Shown here piece after piece: positions 10,401-16,217 of a stretch of DNA of 64,000 bases. The stretch comes from a bacterium (GTDB lineage: Bacteria; Actinomycetota; Acidimicrobiia; Acidimicrobiales; Bin134), in assembly GCA_028819295.1 (NCBI GenBank), contig JAPPMA010000059.1, positions 1-64,000 on the forward strand, read 5' to 3'. Within the stretch, counting starts at the first letter, position 1. The number at the start of each line of letters is the position of its first letter. The notes beneath the pieces were generated by a model. That model made no database searches. It was not told the DNA's origin and saw only the letters and a program-made list of their open reading frames with translations. The position numbers and the translations under genes were made by a program.

Positions 10401-10683
10401 CCGCAGGCCCCTGCTCAGGCCCGCCCTCCAACTCTTCGCCGCCCTCCAACTCTTCGCCGCCCTCCAGACCGCCGCCCAGCTCGGGCCCGCCCTCCACCTC
10501 GGGCCCGCCGCCCAGCCAAGAATCCCCAGCCCCAGCCCCGCCCGCAGGCAGATCCAGACCGCTCCCAATCGACGCCGAATCAGCAGGCCCCTCGCCCGCA
10601 GCAGGCGCGGCGACCGCCGCCAACACCCCGGACGCCAAACACACCGCCACCAACACCGCCGTCAGCCGCCGCCCTCGTGGCAT
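4462..10683 (-). CDS. Secreted subtilisin-like protease with P-domain and Calx-beta repeats
   Basis: 2073 residues from the ATG at 10683, chosen because MPRGRRLTAVLVAVCLA is a clean signal peptide; in-frame starts also exist at 10713 and 10788. An acidic Gly/Glu-rich spacer and a propeptide-like region come first. The S8 peptidase domain follows, with catalytic Asp332 (VAIVDHHW), His379 (SHGTQVAG), oxyanion Asn476 and Ser552 (GGTSAAAPEVAG). Next are a P-domain (about 645-770), ten Calx-beta repeats, one WNRVL-type module, a 30-proline linker before the last three repeats, and a C-terminus almost identical to that of the gene at 3-3686. Expected to be exported, Ca2+-stabilised and proteolytically active. 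The gene is convergent with its paralogue. Repeats six and seven are a recent tandem duplication. Confidence 0.92.
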   Translation of the reverse strand: MPRGRRLTAVLVAVCLASGVLAAVAAPAAGEGPADSASIGSGLDLPAGGAGAGDSWLGGGPEVEGGPELGGGLEGGEELEGGEELEGGPEQGPAAGEGVVDVLGDDGVYEWVDGDRSVSVRPLAGGPGAVEGASAFARQSGGLTNSTQGQWFVTDTGQELQLFGGVIVIFREGTSPAAVEAVWGRHGISISNVRPLDGLASGFVVDASPQESLKLAAALAGEPVVVAASPNWLSPVEADWSGSGSPQDGVDGGDGGDVAASISTGQRNYCKGLAPRRDWKWADELHLCAWHLDADTGFRGSQGSGVDPSIDINIGDVWDTTKGEGVTVAIVDHHWNGGHEDLRDNVDAARSTDWGGWTNEPFVSLIGVGPVRIGYWASHGTQVAGVVGGRDNTVGSRGVAPRASLVNFNFLDDQTLARSIESYTGHSDVVGVSNHSYGTNRAGLIRRPGVWWAAADAVLARGLGGKGTLFTKAVGNEAGFLPHLGNTAYNEHNNHRGVMPVCAVGADGEKASYSNEGPNLWVCAPSNGSRSGVGIITTQGANQYTDRFGGTSAAAPEVAGVVALVRSANQNLTWRDVKLILADTARKIDPSDSSWQTGAAKHSDSAASYSYSRKYGFGLADAKAAVQKALSWTLLPDEKLSTATSSGPDVVLKNDKRTTELTLSVSTGIDFTEHVNLDLDMSSGNFREFDITLVSPTGRESVISAHASRCSRGCDVDGMFRFATARHLGEDPNGVWKLRFDYRGRLEAIPALAYDKATVKSWALKIYGHTAAEATPTPWLSLAVGAANAVEATVKEGHSLQVTATLHNGTLTSDLVLPIEFVKQSANNDSDSDEDFIAPPTVTIPAGSTSAAATFTVKIDGLGEGTEKFAVRFGTLPAGYDAVGVTPTINIEDSPKLIIIGGSDIDEGGDAVFTVRSYPAPTAAFDVDVAIDVDGDFGVVTGKRTVTVPTSSGGWFSEVSFSVSTVDDGVSEPDGTVWAVLDLPPPGSAYGVGIPRSAWVVVSDYTPVVSVLAGDDVVEGGDGVFTVLVRRAPPADFDVGVTVTASGDFGAVTGKRTVTVPTSGELSFAVGTVYDGVPEPDGSVSVSLVPDSRYHTGYRRLASVAVADYKPVVSISAGDDVFEGGDAVFTVSADPAPAADFDVSVNVAATGDFGAAVGSRTVTVPASGSASFAVGTVDDDVFEADGSVTASLVPESRYSVGAPGSGSVDVIDGEGVTVSLSASPGSVAEANGKAAVAVSLGRPLVNSQQESQWVRVPLAVSGGIEGTHWKLGLAPGGNPGGGVSLSANGARPFVLLYGGAQTANLVLTALPNTDTAERAITVALGTGSRAPIIGGRAAGPARQTYLGASSVSVDVVNDDTGVPVPVVSISGGSDVSEGGAAVFTVSAVPAPSAGLDVSVTVSAVGDFGVTSGPRTVTVPASGSVSFSVATTDDSADEADGSATATVGAGQDYTVSPSAGSASVGVADDDDPPQGAVPVVSISGGSDVSEGGAAVFTVSAVPAPSAGLDVSVTVSAVGDFGVTSGPRTVTVPASGSVSFSVATTDDSADEADGSVTATVGAGQDYTVSPTAGTASVAVADDDAGPDYTDYQTVVDFLIEVRDNPENTAVRNNPAHILKWNRVLAAIGHNSGEPAMPASEIHDNAAKWPNSPFKAASDYLNSKQQTPPPPPPPPPPPPPPPPPPPPPPPPPPPPPPKPEVSITAVGDVTEGAAAEFTVAASPAPAADLDVSVTVTASGDYGATTGSRTVTIPTSGRATLSVATTGDDVDEADGSVTATLNTGSGYTVSNTAGAATVAVADDDDPPPVVSITSNGGVTEGAGAVFTVTASPAPAAALPVTVAVTAAGDFGAITGAQTVTIPTTGRATLTVATVDDSTDEADGSVTATIGAGSGYTVSPTAGSAAVAVADDDDPPPVVSITSNGGVTEGAGAVFTVTASPAPAAALPVTVAVTAAGDFGVSTGSRTVTVPTSGRITFTVATVDDSTDEADGSVTVAVNAGSGYTVSPTQATATVAVADDDSDSSNSGSPDVNGDVTLRQLMEAFSEGYWFAYENGPGCTSLGPGIATGRAVYKCPDN
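5602..5691 (-). repeat. Poly-proline tract (30 Pro) in the subtilase
   Basis: Thirty consecutive proline codons (read on the minus strand) between the WNRVL-type module and the last three Calx-beta repeats. Same position as the 39-proline tract of the paralogue but nine codons shorter. Confidence 0.9.
5984..6596 (-). repeat. 336-bp tandem duplication of a Calx-beta unit
   Basis: Bases 5984-6260 and 6320-6596 are the same over 277 bp at an offset of 336 bp. The one mismatch I see (6023 versus 6359) changes Val to Ala. Each unit encodes one complete Calx-beta repeat plus linker, which points to very recent unequal crossing-over or gene conversion. Confidence 0.9.
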
Positions 10684-10810
10684 CAGCAGGGGGGATGGGG
10701 GGGGCAACCACATCCGCACCTGCCCGATCACTCCGGCTGCCAACAGGCCACACCCATGAGCAACAACATACCCAGCCCGATACCCCACCCCGCAAGCCGC
10801 CCGTATCGGA
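10684..10810. other. Subtilase 5' region with G8/G6 homopolymers
   Basis: 127 bp between the subtilase start and the SDR stop. It holds a G8 run at 10697-10704 and a G6 run at 10689-10694 (C runs on the coding strand), lying between candidate start codons at 10713 and 10683. A TATGTT box at about 10758-10763 on the minus strand is a weak -10 candidate. No Shine-Dalgarno sequence is evident in front of 10683. Confidence 0.5.
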
Positions 10811-11548
10811 TCAGCTGGTGATGGCGCCGCCGGCGAGGGGGATGGTCTGCGCGGTCATCCATGATGCTTCCTCGGAGGCGAGGTAGGCGCACAGTGCGCC
10901 GGCGTCTTCTGGGGTGCCCAGCCGCCGAGTCGGTATGGCTCTTGCGAGATGGTCGGTCACGCCAGTGGCGCCGGTGTTGGACATCAGCCCCAGCGCGATG
11001 GAGTTCACCGTGACTCCCGTATGGGCCACTTCCAGGGCGACCGAGCGGAGCAATCCGGCCGCTCCCCCCTTGCCGGCGGAGTATGCGGCCACACCGATGT
11101 TCACGCCAACGGTGCCTGCTCCCGAGACAACCCCGATGATGCGCCCCCAGCCCCGCTCGATCATCCCGCTCAGCACTGCGTGGGTGCTGTTCATGACGCC
11201 ATCGAGATTAACGGCCAGTGGCCCAGCCCAATCGGCCGGCTCGGTCTGCGCGAAGGGCTTGACCGCCATACCCTGAGCCCCGCCGTTGCCGGCGTTGTTC
11301 ACCAGGATGTCGATGGGCCGGTCGGCGATCGCCTCCCGCACGGCGTCGCCGTCGGTGACGTCGAAGGGCAGCGCTTCAGCAGAGTGCCCGGCAGCCCCGA
11401 TGGCGTCGGCCACCTCACCAGCACGGGCGGCAACGATGTCGTTGACGAAAACGTGCGCCCCCTGGGACGCCAACGTGCTAGCGATACCCGCCCCGACATT
11501 TTGACCCGCACCGGTGACCAGCGCCGTCTTTCCGTCGAGCTCGAACAT
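10811..11548 (-). CDS. Short-chain dehydrogenase/reductase (FabG-like)
   Basis: 245 residues. The ATG at 11548 is set by AAAGGAG eight bases upstream, which excludes the in-frame start at 11569. The Rossmann glycine motif TGAGQNVGAG, the NNAG motif and a YSAGK active site (Tyr-x-x-x-Lys) with an upstream serine are all present. Classical NAD(P)-dependent SDR that probably interconverts a ketone or 3-oxoacyl group and an alcohol; the substrate is unknown. It follows the MaoC-like dehydratase on the same strand by ~130 bp, consistent with a beta-oxidation-type pair. Confidence 0.9.
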   Translation of the reverse strand: MFELDGKTALVTGAGQNVGAGIASTLASQGAHVFVNDIVAARAGEVADAIGAAGHSAEALPFDVTDGDAVREAIADRPIDILVNNAGNGGAQGMAVKPFAQTEPADWAGPLAVNLDGVMNSTHAVLSGMIERGWGRIIGVVSGAGTVGVNIGVAAYSAGKGGAAGLLRSVALEVAHTGVTVNSIALGLMSNTGATGVTDHLARAIPTRRLGTPEDAGALCAYLASEEASWMTAQTIPLAGGAITS

Positions 11549-11572
11549 GGTTATTGCTCCTTTCAGCAACCG

Positions 11573-11684
11573 TTACTTTGGAACGTCCTGCCACGCCATG
11601 TCGTGGTAGGGATCGGGTTCGCGGGACAGGCCGAATCTCTTCGTCGCTGATGGTTGCGTCTATCGGCAACCGCTCGGGGCTCAT
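11573..11684 (-). pseudogene. Possible small coupled ORF with a frameshift
   Basis: An ATG at 11684 overlaps the dehydratase stop (ATGA) and reads MSPERLPIDATISDEE. A second frame then continues plausibly as FGLSREPDPYHDMAWQDVPK and stops at 11575. Joined by one frameshift, they would give a ~37-residue protein filling the gap between the dehydratase and the SDR. Amino-acid composition changes from sensible to Arg-rich if either frame is followed alone. It may be a decayed small gene, a sequencing error or chance. Confidence 0.3.
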
Positions 11685-12958
11685 TCCACCGACATCTCCT
11701 CGAACCGCCCGACCAGCGCATCGAGCACCCCGGCGGCGGTCGTCGCCCCTCCCGGCGGCATGGGCAGCTTCACCGACCCATGCTCTCGGCTGGGGAGCAG
11801 GATCGTGGCGTGCCCCGGACAGGTGATCTCGCCCCGCTGGTTCTCCCCGCATATGTCGAGGTCCACCGCGGTCGCACCCTCGTCGGTGCGGTACTTGCGG
11901 GCAACCGTGCCCCGCATCCAGTGGGTGTCGCCCACGTAGTTGAACCGGCGGAACTGCACGTCGAGGGCGGCCAGCCAGGCGTCGTCGCCCATCCAGTCGG
12001 TACACAGGTGTACCAGCCAGGTCTCGCGCATCCGGCCGTAGTCGTAGATGGCCGGGTTGCCCGCCCGCCGGGCCCACTCGGGATCCCAGTGGACCCGCTG
12101 CTGGACGTCGGGAATGTTGAGGTCGTCGGGGCGGAAGAACCCCGGCGCCCGCTGGCGCTGCTGCACACCGAGGCGCAGCGCCTTGACCCCGTACAGGCCC
12201 ATACCCATGCCGGTGTGCCACACCACCATGTCGGTGACCCGCATGGGTCCCTTGACCAGCGGCGGCAGCTCGTCGCCCTCCTCGACGTCCTCCCACCAGC
12301 GGGGCTCGGCCCCCCGGCGGCGCTCCGACTCCGCGCTCACTGCCTCGGTGATCTCGACGATCTGCTCGTCGGTGTAGGGCTCGATCTCGATGTCGTCGTA
12401 CTTGCCCCCGCCCTCGGCGGCCTTGCGCTCCACCGCCCATCGGTCGGTGCGGATCATCAGCCGGTACTGGGCCGACAGCACCGCTGCCTCGGCGGCGAAC
12501 ACCTCGGCCGTCCACTCGTGCACGGTGCGGGCGGCAAACTCGCTGGTCTTGTCGTACACACCCACCAAGGCGTTGCGCCGGGTAACCCGCATCCCCGGTC
12601 GCAGCGGTGCCCACCACTCCCGATAGCTGCCCGAGTAGTAGGCGTGGGCGCCTTTGAGCGGATCGCCCTTGAGCAGCGCCCTGGTGTCGGGGTGCAGCTC
12701 CTGCACCTCGTTTTCGCCAATCAGGGTGTCGCCGCCGTTCATGTTGGGCGACGCAATCGGCCCTCCCCACACCGTGCCCGCCCCGTAGTCGGGATCGCAC
12801 CACAGAGGGTTGTCGTCCCCATAAGCCTCAGCCACCTGGCGAAACGCATCGGTGTTGGGCTCCCGGTACCACGGCGGCTGGGGATGGGGCTGAGCGATCC
12901 CGATCCGGGCCCGCAACCGGGCAATGGCCTCGTCGGTGATCGCCCCTGAGTCTGCCAC
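11681..12958 (-). CDS. MaoC-like/FAS1-type acyl dehydratase, double hot-dog
   Basis: 425 residues from the GTG at 12958. The N-terminal part (PNTDAFRQVAEAYGDDNPLWCDPDYG...GGPIASP) matches the two-domain dehydratase family, with a second hot-dog domain after about residue 215 (EDVEEGDELPPLVKGPM, then VVWHTGMGMGLYG). Such enzymes hydrate or dehydrate enoyl/3-hydroxyacyl thioesters. The GTG is chosen because a TACAGT box lies seven bases upstream, the leaderless pattern seen elsewhere here; a longer in-frame start exists at 13012 but would run into the divergent toxin-antitoxin promoter region. Probable partner of the SDR downstream. Confidence 0.8.
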   Translation of the reverse strand: MADSGAITDEAIARLRARIGIAQPHPQPPWYREPNTDAFRQVAEAYGDDNPLWCDPDYGAGTVWGGPIASPNMNGGDTLIGENEVQELHPDTRALLKGDPLKGAHAYYSGSYREWWAPLRPGMRVTRRNALVGVYDKTSEFAARTVHEWTAEVFAAEAAVLSAQYRLMIRTDRWAVERKAAEGGGKYDDIEIEPYTDEQIVEITEAVSAESERRRGAEPRWWEDVEEGDELPPLVKGPMRVTDMVVWHTGMGMGLYGVKALRLGVQQRQRAPGFFRPDDLNIPDVQQRVHWDPEWARRAGNPAIYDYGRMRETWLVHLCTDWMGDDAWLAALDVQFRRFNYVGDTHWMRGTVARKYRTDEGATAVDLDICGENQRGEITCPGHATILLPSREHGSVKLPMPPGGATTAAGVLDALVGRFEEMSVE

Positions 12959-12971
12959 AGGTGGGACTGTA
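12959..12971 (-). promoter_or_regulatory. Leaderless -10 box for the MaoC-like dehydratase
   Basis: TACAGT at 12966-12971 (minus strand), seven bases before the GTG at 12958. It fits the TANNNT rule seen at several other starts here. Confidence 0.45.
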
Positions 12972-13023
12972 CCTAACGACCTAGTCCTGCTCTCACCCAA
13001 CTGCGTCCGCACGAAATACGCTC

Positions 13024-13051
13024 TTGCCTAAGATTGTACATATTGTACAAT
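13024..13051 (+). promoter_or_regulatory. Promoter and palindromic operator of the Phd/PIN toxin-antitoxin pair
   Basis: TTGCCT (13024-13029) and TACAAT (13046-13051) are 16 bp apart. A perfect palindrome ATTGTACA-TAT-TGTACAAT fills 13033-13051 and covers the -10 box, as expected for autorepression by the antitoxin. The ATG at 13060 is only eight bases past the -10 box, so the transcript is probably leaderless. Confidence 0.75.
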
Positions 13052-13059
13052 CATCTCTC

Positions 13060-13401
13060 ATGGGAACCGACATCACTCACGAATCCGAATCCTCGAAGTT
13101 GCTCGTCGAGGTGGTCAGCGTCCCGGTAAGCAAATTCCGGGCCAACCTCTCCCAGATGCTCGACGAGCTCGGCGAGGTTTGCAAGGAGATCACCCTCACC
13201 AGAAACGGCAAAGTCATCGCCCACATCCTGCCCCCCAAGTACCTAGTGCCGTCGTTCGAGGGCCGCTACAAAGACATCATCCACATTCCCGATGGAGTCG
13301 ACATCGACAAGCTCAGCGCCTTTGACGACGACTGGGAAGAGCAGATGATCGCGAGCTGGGAGCGCTCCGCGAACTACCGCCAGCACATGGCCAAGAGCTA
13401 G
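13060..13401 (+). CDS. Phd/YefM-like antitoxin
   Basis: 113 residues from the ATG at 13060; the longer frame from 13024 would lie inside the promoter. The N-terminal half (VPVSKFRANLSQMLDELGE...ITLTRNGKVIAHILPP) is the Phd/YefM fold, which dimerises and binds operator DNA. The acidic C-terminal tail (IPDGVDIDKLSAFDDDWEEQ) is the likely toxin-wrapping segment. Four bases separate its stop from the PIN toxin. The upstream palindrome is the likely autoregulatory site. Confidence 0.85.
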   Translation: MGTDITHESESSKLLVEVVSVPVSKFRANLSQMLDELGEVCKEITLTRNGKVIAHILPPKYLVPSFEGRYKDIIHIPDGVDIDKLSAFDDDWEEQMIASWERSANYRQHMAKS

Positions 13402-13405
13402 TGGC

Positions 13406-13813
13406 ATGATTATCCTGGACACCAATGTAATCCTGAGGGTGGCCAACGAGTGGGGCACAGAAGAAGTCTCTGGGAGCGCTCGAGGCTTCGTGGTCGATTC
13501 CCAGCGACGAGGTGAAGCTGCCATCAGCGCAGCCACAATCTGGGAAGTCGGGGAACTAGCCGACAAGGGAAGGCTTCAAATCAATCTTGCCTTGTTCATG
13601 GAAGGTCTGGCGGAAGACCGGGTCATCACCATCCCCATTGACGGGAACATCGCGGCCCGCGCCGTGCAGCTTCGTCGGGAGTGGGCCGACAAAGACCCCG
13701 CCGACCGCTTCATCATGGCCACCGCTCTTTTGACCAACAGCCAACTGGTAACCACCGACGCCGACATGATCGCCTGGGATGGCCCCGTCCGAGTCGTCGA
13801 CGCCCGCAGCTAG
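13406..13813 (+). CDS. vapC: PIN-domain toxin (VapC family ribonuclease)
   Basis: 135 residues. Acidic catalytic residues are visible: Asp5 in ILDTNV, Glu in AATIWEVGEL, Asp in DPADRFIMATAL and the final TTDADMIAW. These give the Mg2+-binding quartet of PIN RNases, which usually cleave tRNA or rRNA. It follows its Phd-like antitoxin by 4 bp, so it is co-transcribed and probably translationally coupled. Pairing a PIN toxin with a Phd-type antitoxin is known among VapBC-like modules. Confidence 0.9.
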   Translation: MIILDTNVILRVANEWGTEEVSGSARGFVVDSQRRGEAAISAATIWEVGELADKGRLQINLALFMEGLAEDRVITIPIDGNIAARAVQLRREWADKDPADRFIMATALLTNSQLVTTDADMIAWDGPVRVVDARS

Positions 13814-13866
13814 TCCTCCGTCCTTGGCACCCATAGAGTGAGCGGCAGGTTGCGAAAGGTCAAACC

Positions 13867-15033
13867 ATGACGAACGACGCGAAAGCACGAGAGCGCTTGA
13901 TGGCCGGGGAAGCGTGGAACGACTTCTGCGACACGATGCGAGCCGCAGGACAGGTGGTGGTCGAACGCACCCCCGACGCCAACGAGCAGGATCGGGTGGA
14001 GGGGTTCCGCTACCTGACCCGCATGTCGCTGATGGCCTATATGCGCTGCATCGAGAACCTCCCCCCGATGGAGAAGAGGGCGATCTGGGTGATGCCGCCG
14101 CCCATGAAGGGCGGTCAGGGGGTCCAGTCGCCCGACCAGGATCACGTGGTGCAGCCCATCGACGCCGCCAAGCGCTACCGGGTCACCGGCCAGAGGGGCT
14201 CTGCCCCCTACGTTCACATGTCGGCGTGGACGCCGAAGGTTCCTGATTGGGTCGGGGTGGAATCGGTGGGCGACCGGGCCGTCGCCGTGCTGGAGGAGTT
14301 CAATCCGAGCTGGTCGCAGACGCCGTTCACGGCCCTGCTCGACGAGTTCACCGACGGTGCCGGAAACGTCGACTTCGTGCTCTCGGTGGACGACCCCGGC
14401 ATCGACAACTGGATGCCGGTGGCCCCGGAGACCCGGGAGCTGATGATGCGAATCGTCTACGACGACCGCGACTCCCAGTCGTCGCCTCGGCTGATGATCG
14501 AGCCGCTCGAGCCCACCCCGGTGATCCACACGCCGGACGGGGCCGAGATGTCGAAGCGGCTGGCCATCGCGGCCCAGATGGTGCTCTCGGTGCAGTCCGA
14601 CTACGCCGACTGGACCGACACGCTGCTGGAGGCCGAGAACCGGCTTCAGCTCACCAACGACCACTACTTGAGAGTGGGCGGGTCTCCCGATGACCGCCAT
14701 TTCGAGTTCGGCTACTGGCGGATCGGAGAGGGCGAGGCACTGGTGGTGGAGTTCAAGCCCCCGGTGTGCCGGCACTGGAACTTCCAGCTCTGCAACCACT
14801 GGATGGAGAACCTGGCCAACTACATCACCGGCCAGGGCTACGCATCCTCCCAGGATGTGGAGGCCAGCCCCGACGGGAAGGTGCGGCTGGTGGTGGCCGC
14901 CGAGCAGCCGCCGTCGGGGGTCTGGGTGGACACCGCGGGCCGCGACCACGGCGTGATGGGCCTGCGCTTCGTAGAGCACGAGTCCATCCCCGAGATCACC
15001 ACCAAGCTGACGCGCCTCTCGGAATTGGGCTGA
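13867..15033 (+). CDS. DUF1214-like protein
   Basis: 388 residues. The C-terminal third has the DUF1214-type signature of an aromatic-rich sheet (FEFGYWRIGEGEALVVEF, then RHWNFQLCNHWMENL). GAAAGG lies about eight bases before the ATG. No signal peptide or membrane segment is seen. Biochemical function is unknown for the family; in actinobacteria members often lie among lipid or xenobiotic catabolism genes, as here. It ends seven bases from the convergent gene at 15041. Confidence 0.6.
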   Translation: MTNDAKARERLMAGEAWNDFCDTMRAAGQVVVERTPDANEQDRVEGFRYLTRMSLMAYMRCIENLPPMEKRAIWVMPPPMKGGQGVQSPDQDHVVQPIDAAKRYRVTGQRGSAPYVHMSAWTPKVPDWVGVESVGDRAVAVLEEFNPSWSQTPFTALLDEFTDGAGNVDFVLSVDDPGIDNWMPVAPETRELMMRIVYDDRDSQSSPRLMIEPLEPTPVIHTPDGAEMSKRLAIAAQMVLSVQSDYADWTDTLLEAENRLQLTNDHYLRVGGSPDDRHFEFGYWRIGEGEALVVEFKPPVCRHWNFQLCNHWMENLANYITGQGYASSQDVEASPDGKVRLVVAAEQPPSGVWVDTAGRDHGVMGLRFVEHESIPEITTKLTRLSELG

Positions 15034-15040
15034 CTACAGT

Positions 15041-16000
15041 TCAGTAGTCGAACACCGAGGGGAGCGCGTCCACGGGGCGGGCCTCGGGGTAGTGCTCGGC
15101 GATCTTGGCCGCGTGGTCGGGGTCGTCGTCGATGCCGCTGGGATCGAAGCGAACGTCGATCCCCCGCTCGGCCAGATCGGCGTTGAAGCGAGCGGCAATG
15201 TCGTCGCGGCTCAAGGGATTGGCGGCCAAGCGGGCCTTGTGGTCGGCGTCGATGTACACGTCGGCCTTCCACAGCACGCTGATCCGCACATCGGCGAGCG
15301 GCGTGCGGTACACCTCCTCGCCGTGGTCGGTCACCACCCACGCACCATCGGGGCTGCCTACCGGGGCGAACTGAGCCATTGGAGTGACCCGCGGCGTTCC
15401 GATGTCGAAGGGACCGATGGCGTTGACCTGGTGGAACATGCCGTGGTTGTCGCCCATCAGCGCGGTGTTGGCCATGTTGCCCACATGCTCCTCGGGCGGT
15501 TGATCGGGCCCGCAGGGCCAGTAGCGGATGCCGCCGCCCTCCACATCGTTGAGCCACCAGATGGCGGTGGCCTGCGGGAACGACAGGTCGTCGAACAATC
15601 CCGACCACAGCATGGCCCGCAACAGCCACATGGGCGTGTTGGTGCGGTCGCGGCCCGCAAAGCGGGGATTGTCAGTGTGAGCCGGCCCCGCTTCAGGAAT
15701 GGCCATCATCTGGTTCACATAGACGCTGTGAGGCTCGACAATCCCGGCGCTGTAGTAGGCCTTGGCCGATTCGATGTAGGCCGGATTGTCCAGAAACACC
15801 TCTGACCCCGGCACGGCGATGGTCTCGTTTACCCAGTCGTCCCGGAACCACAGCGGACGGGTGCGGGCACGGGGATCGGCGCCGGGGTTGTACCAGCCCC
15901 CCAGCGGCGCGTACGGCGCCTCTTGCGCCAACAGCTTGACCACAGTCCCAAGATCGTCAATCACATCGGTGAGCAGGATGGGCGGATCGGACACATGCAT
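15041..16000 (-). CDS. Probable 2-oxoglutarate/Fe(II)-type oxygenase
   Basis: 319 residues from the ATG at 16000 (MHVSDPPILLTDV); 16042 is a less likely in-frame start. A His-x-Asp pair in AGPAHTDNPRF, a later His (GMFHQVNAIGPF) and an Arg in DVRISVLWKADVY are spaced as in the HxD...H...R facial triad of 2OG-Fe(II) dioxygenases, but overall similarity to a known family is not obvious to me. Role therefore inferred. A TACGGT box lies eight bases upstream of the ATG. Confidence 0.5.
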   Translation of the reverse strand: MHVSDPPILLTDVIDDLGTVVKLLAQEAPYAPLGGWYNPGADPRARTRPLWFRDDWVNETIAVPGSEVFLDNPAYIESAKAYYSAGIVEPHSVYVNQMMAIPEAGPAHTDNPRFAGRDRTNTPMWLLRAMLWSGLFDDLSFPQATAIWWLNDVEGGGIRYWPCGPDQPPEEHVGNMANTALMGDNHGMFHQVNAIGPFDIGTPRVTPMAQFAPVGSPDGAWVVTDHGEEVYRTPLADVRISVLWKADVYIDADHKARLAANPLSRDDIAARFNADLAERGIDVRFDPSGIDDDPDHAAKIAEHYPEARPVDALPSVFDY

Positions 16001-16109
16001 CGCTCCCGACCGTACCAGAGTGCCTGGGCGGGCCACGTTCACCGTTAAAGCAGGCGACTGAGCCGTCGAGCGCCCATACTGGAAGCGCCTCGCGAAAGGA
16101 GCTTCTGCG

Positions 16110-16217
16110 ATGCGGATTCCCTATATCGGCGCCGACCCCCACGAGGCCGACGACACATCCACCGGCTTGTCGGGGACCCCCGAGGACGTGCTTGAGAGCC
16201 TCGGAGTCGATGCTTGA
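16110..16217 (+). CDS. 35-residue ORF translationally coupled to the DapA-like gene
   Basis: The ATG at 16110 follows a strong AAAGGAG eight bases upstream and reads MRIPYIGADPHEADD..., ending LESLGVDA. Its TGA overlaps the ATG of the next gene (TGATG at 16215-16219). The good ribosome binding site belongs to this ORF; the downstream gene has none of its own, so its translation should depend on this one. It could be a leader peptide, a small functional protein, or the true N-terminus separated by a frameshift. Confidence 0.5.
   Translation: MRIPYIGADPHEADDTSTGLSGTPEDVLESLGVDA

Noticed and set aside
9199-10821. 540-residue plus-strand frame opposite the subtilase
   Set aside because: Pro/Arg/His-rich composition, no family motifs, and fully antisense to a gene with intact catalytic triad.
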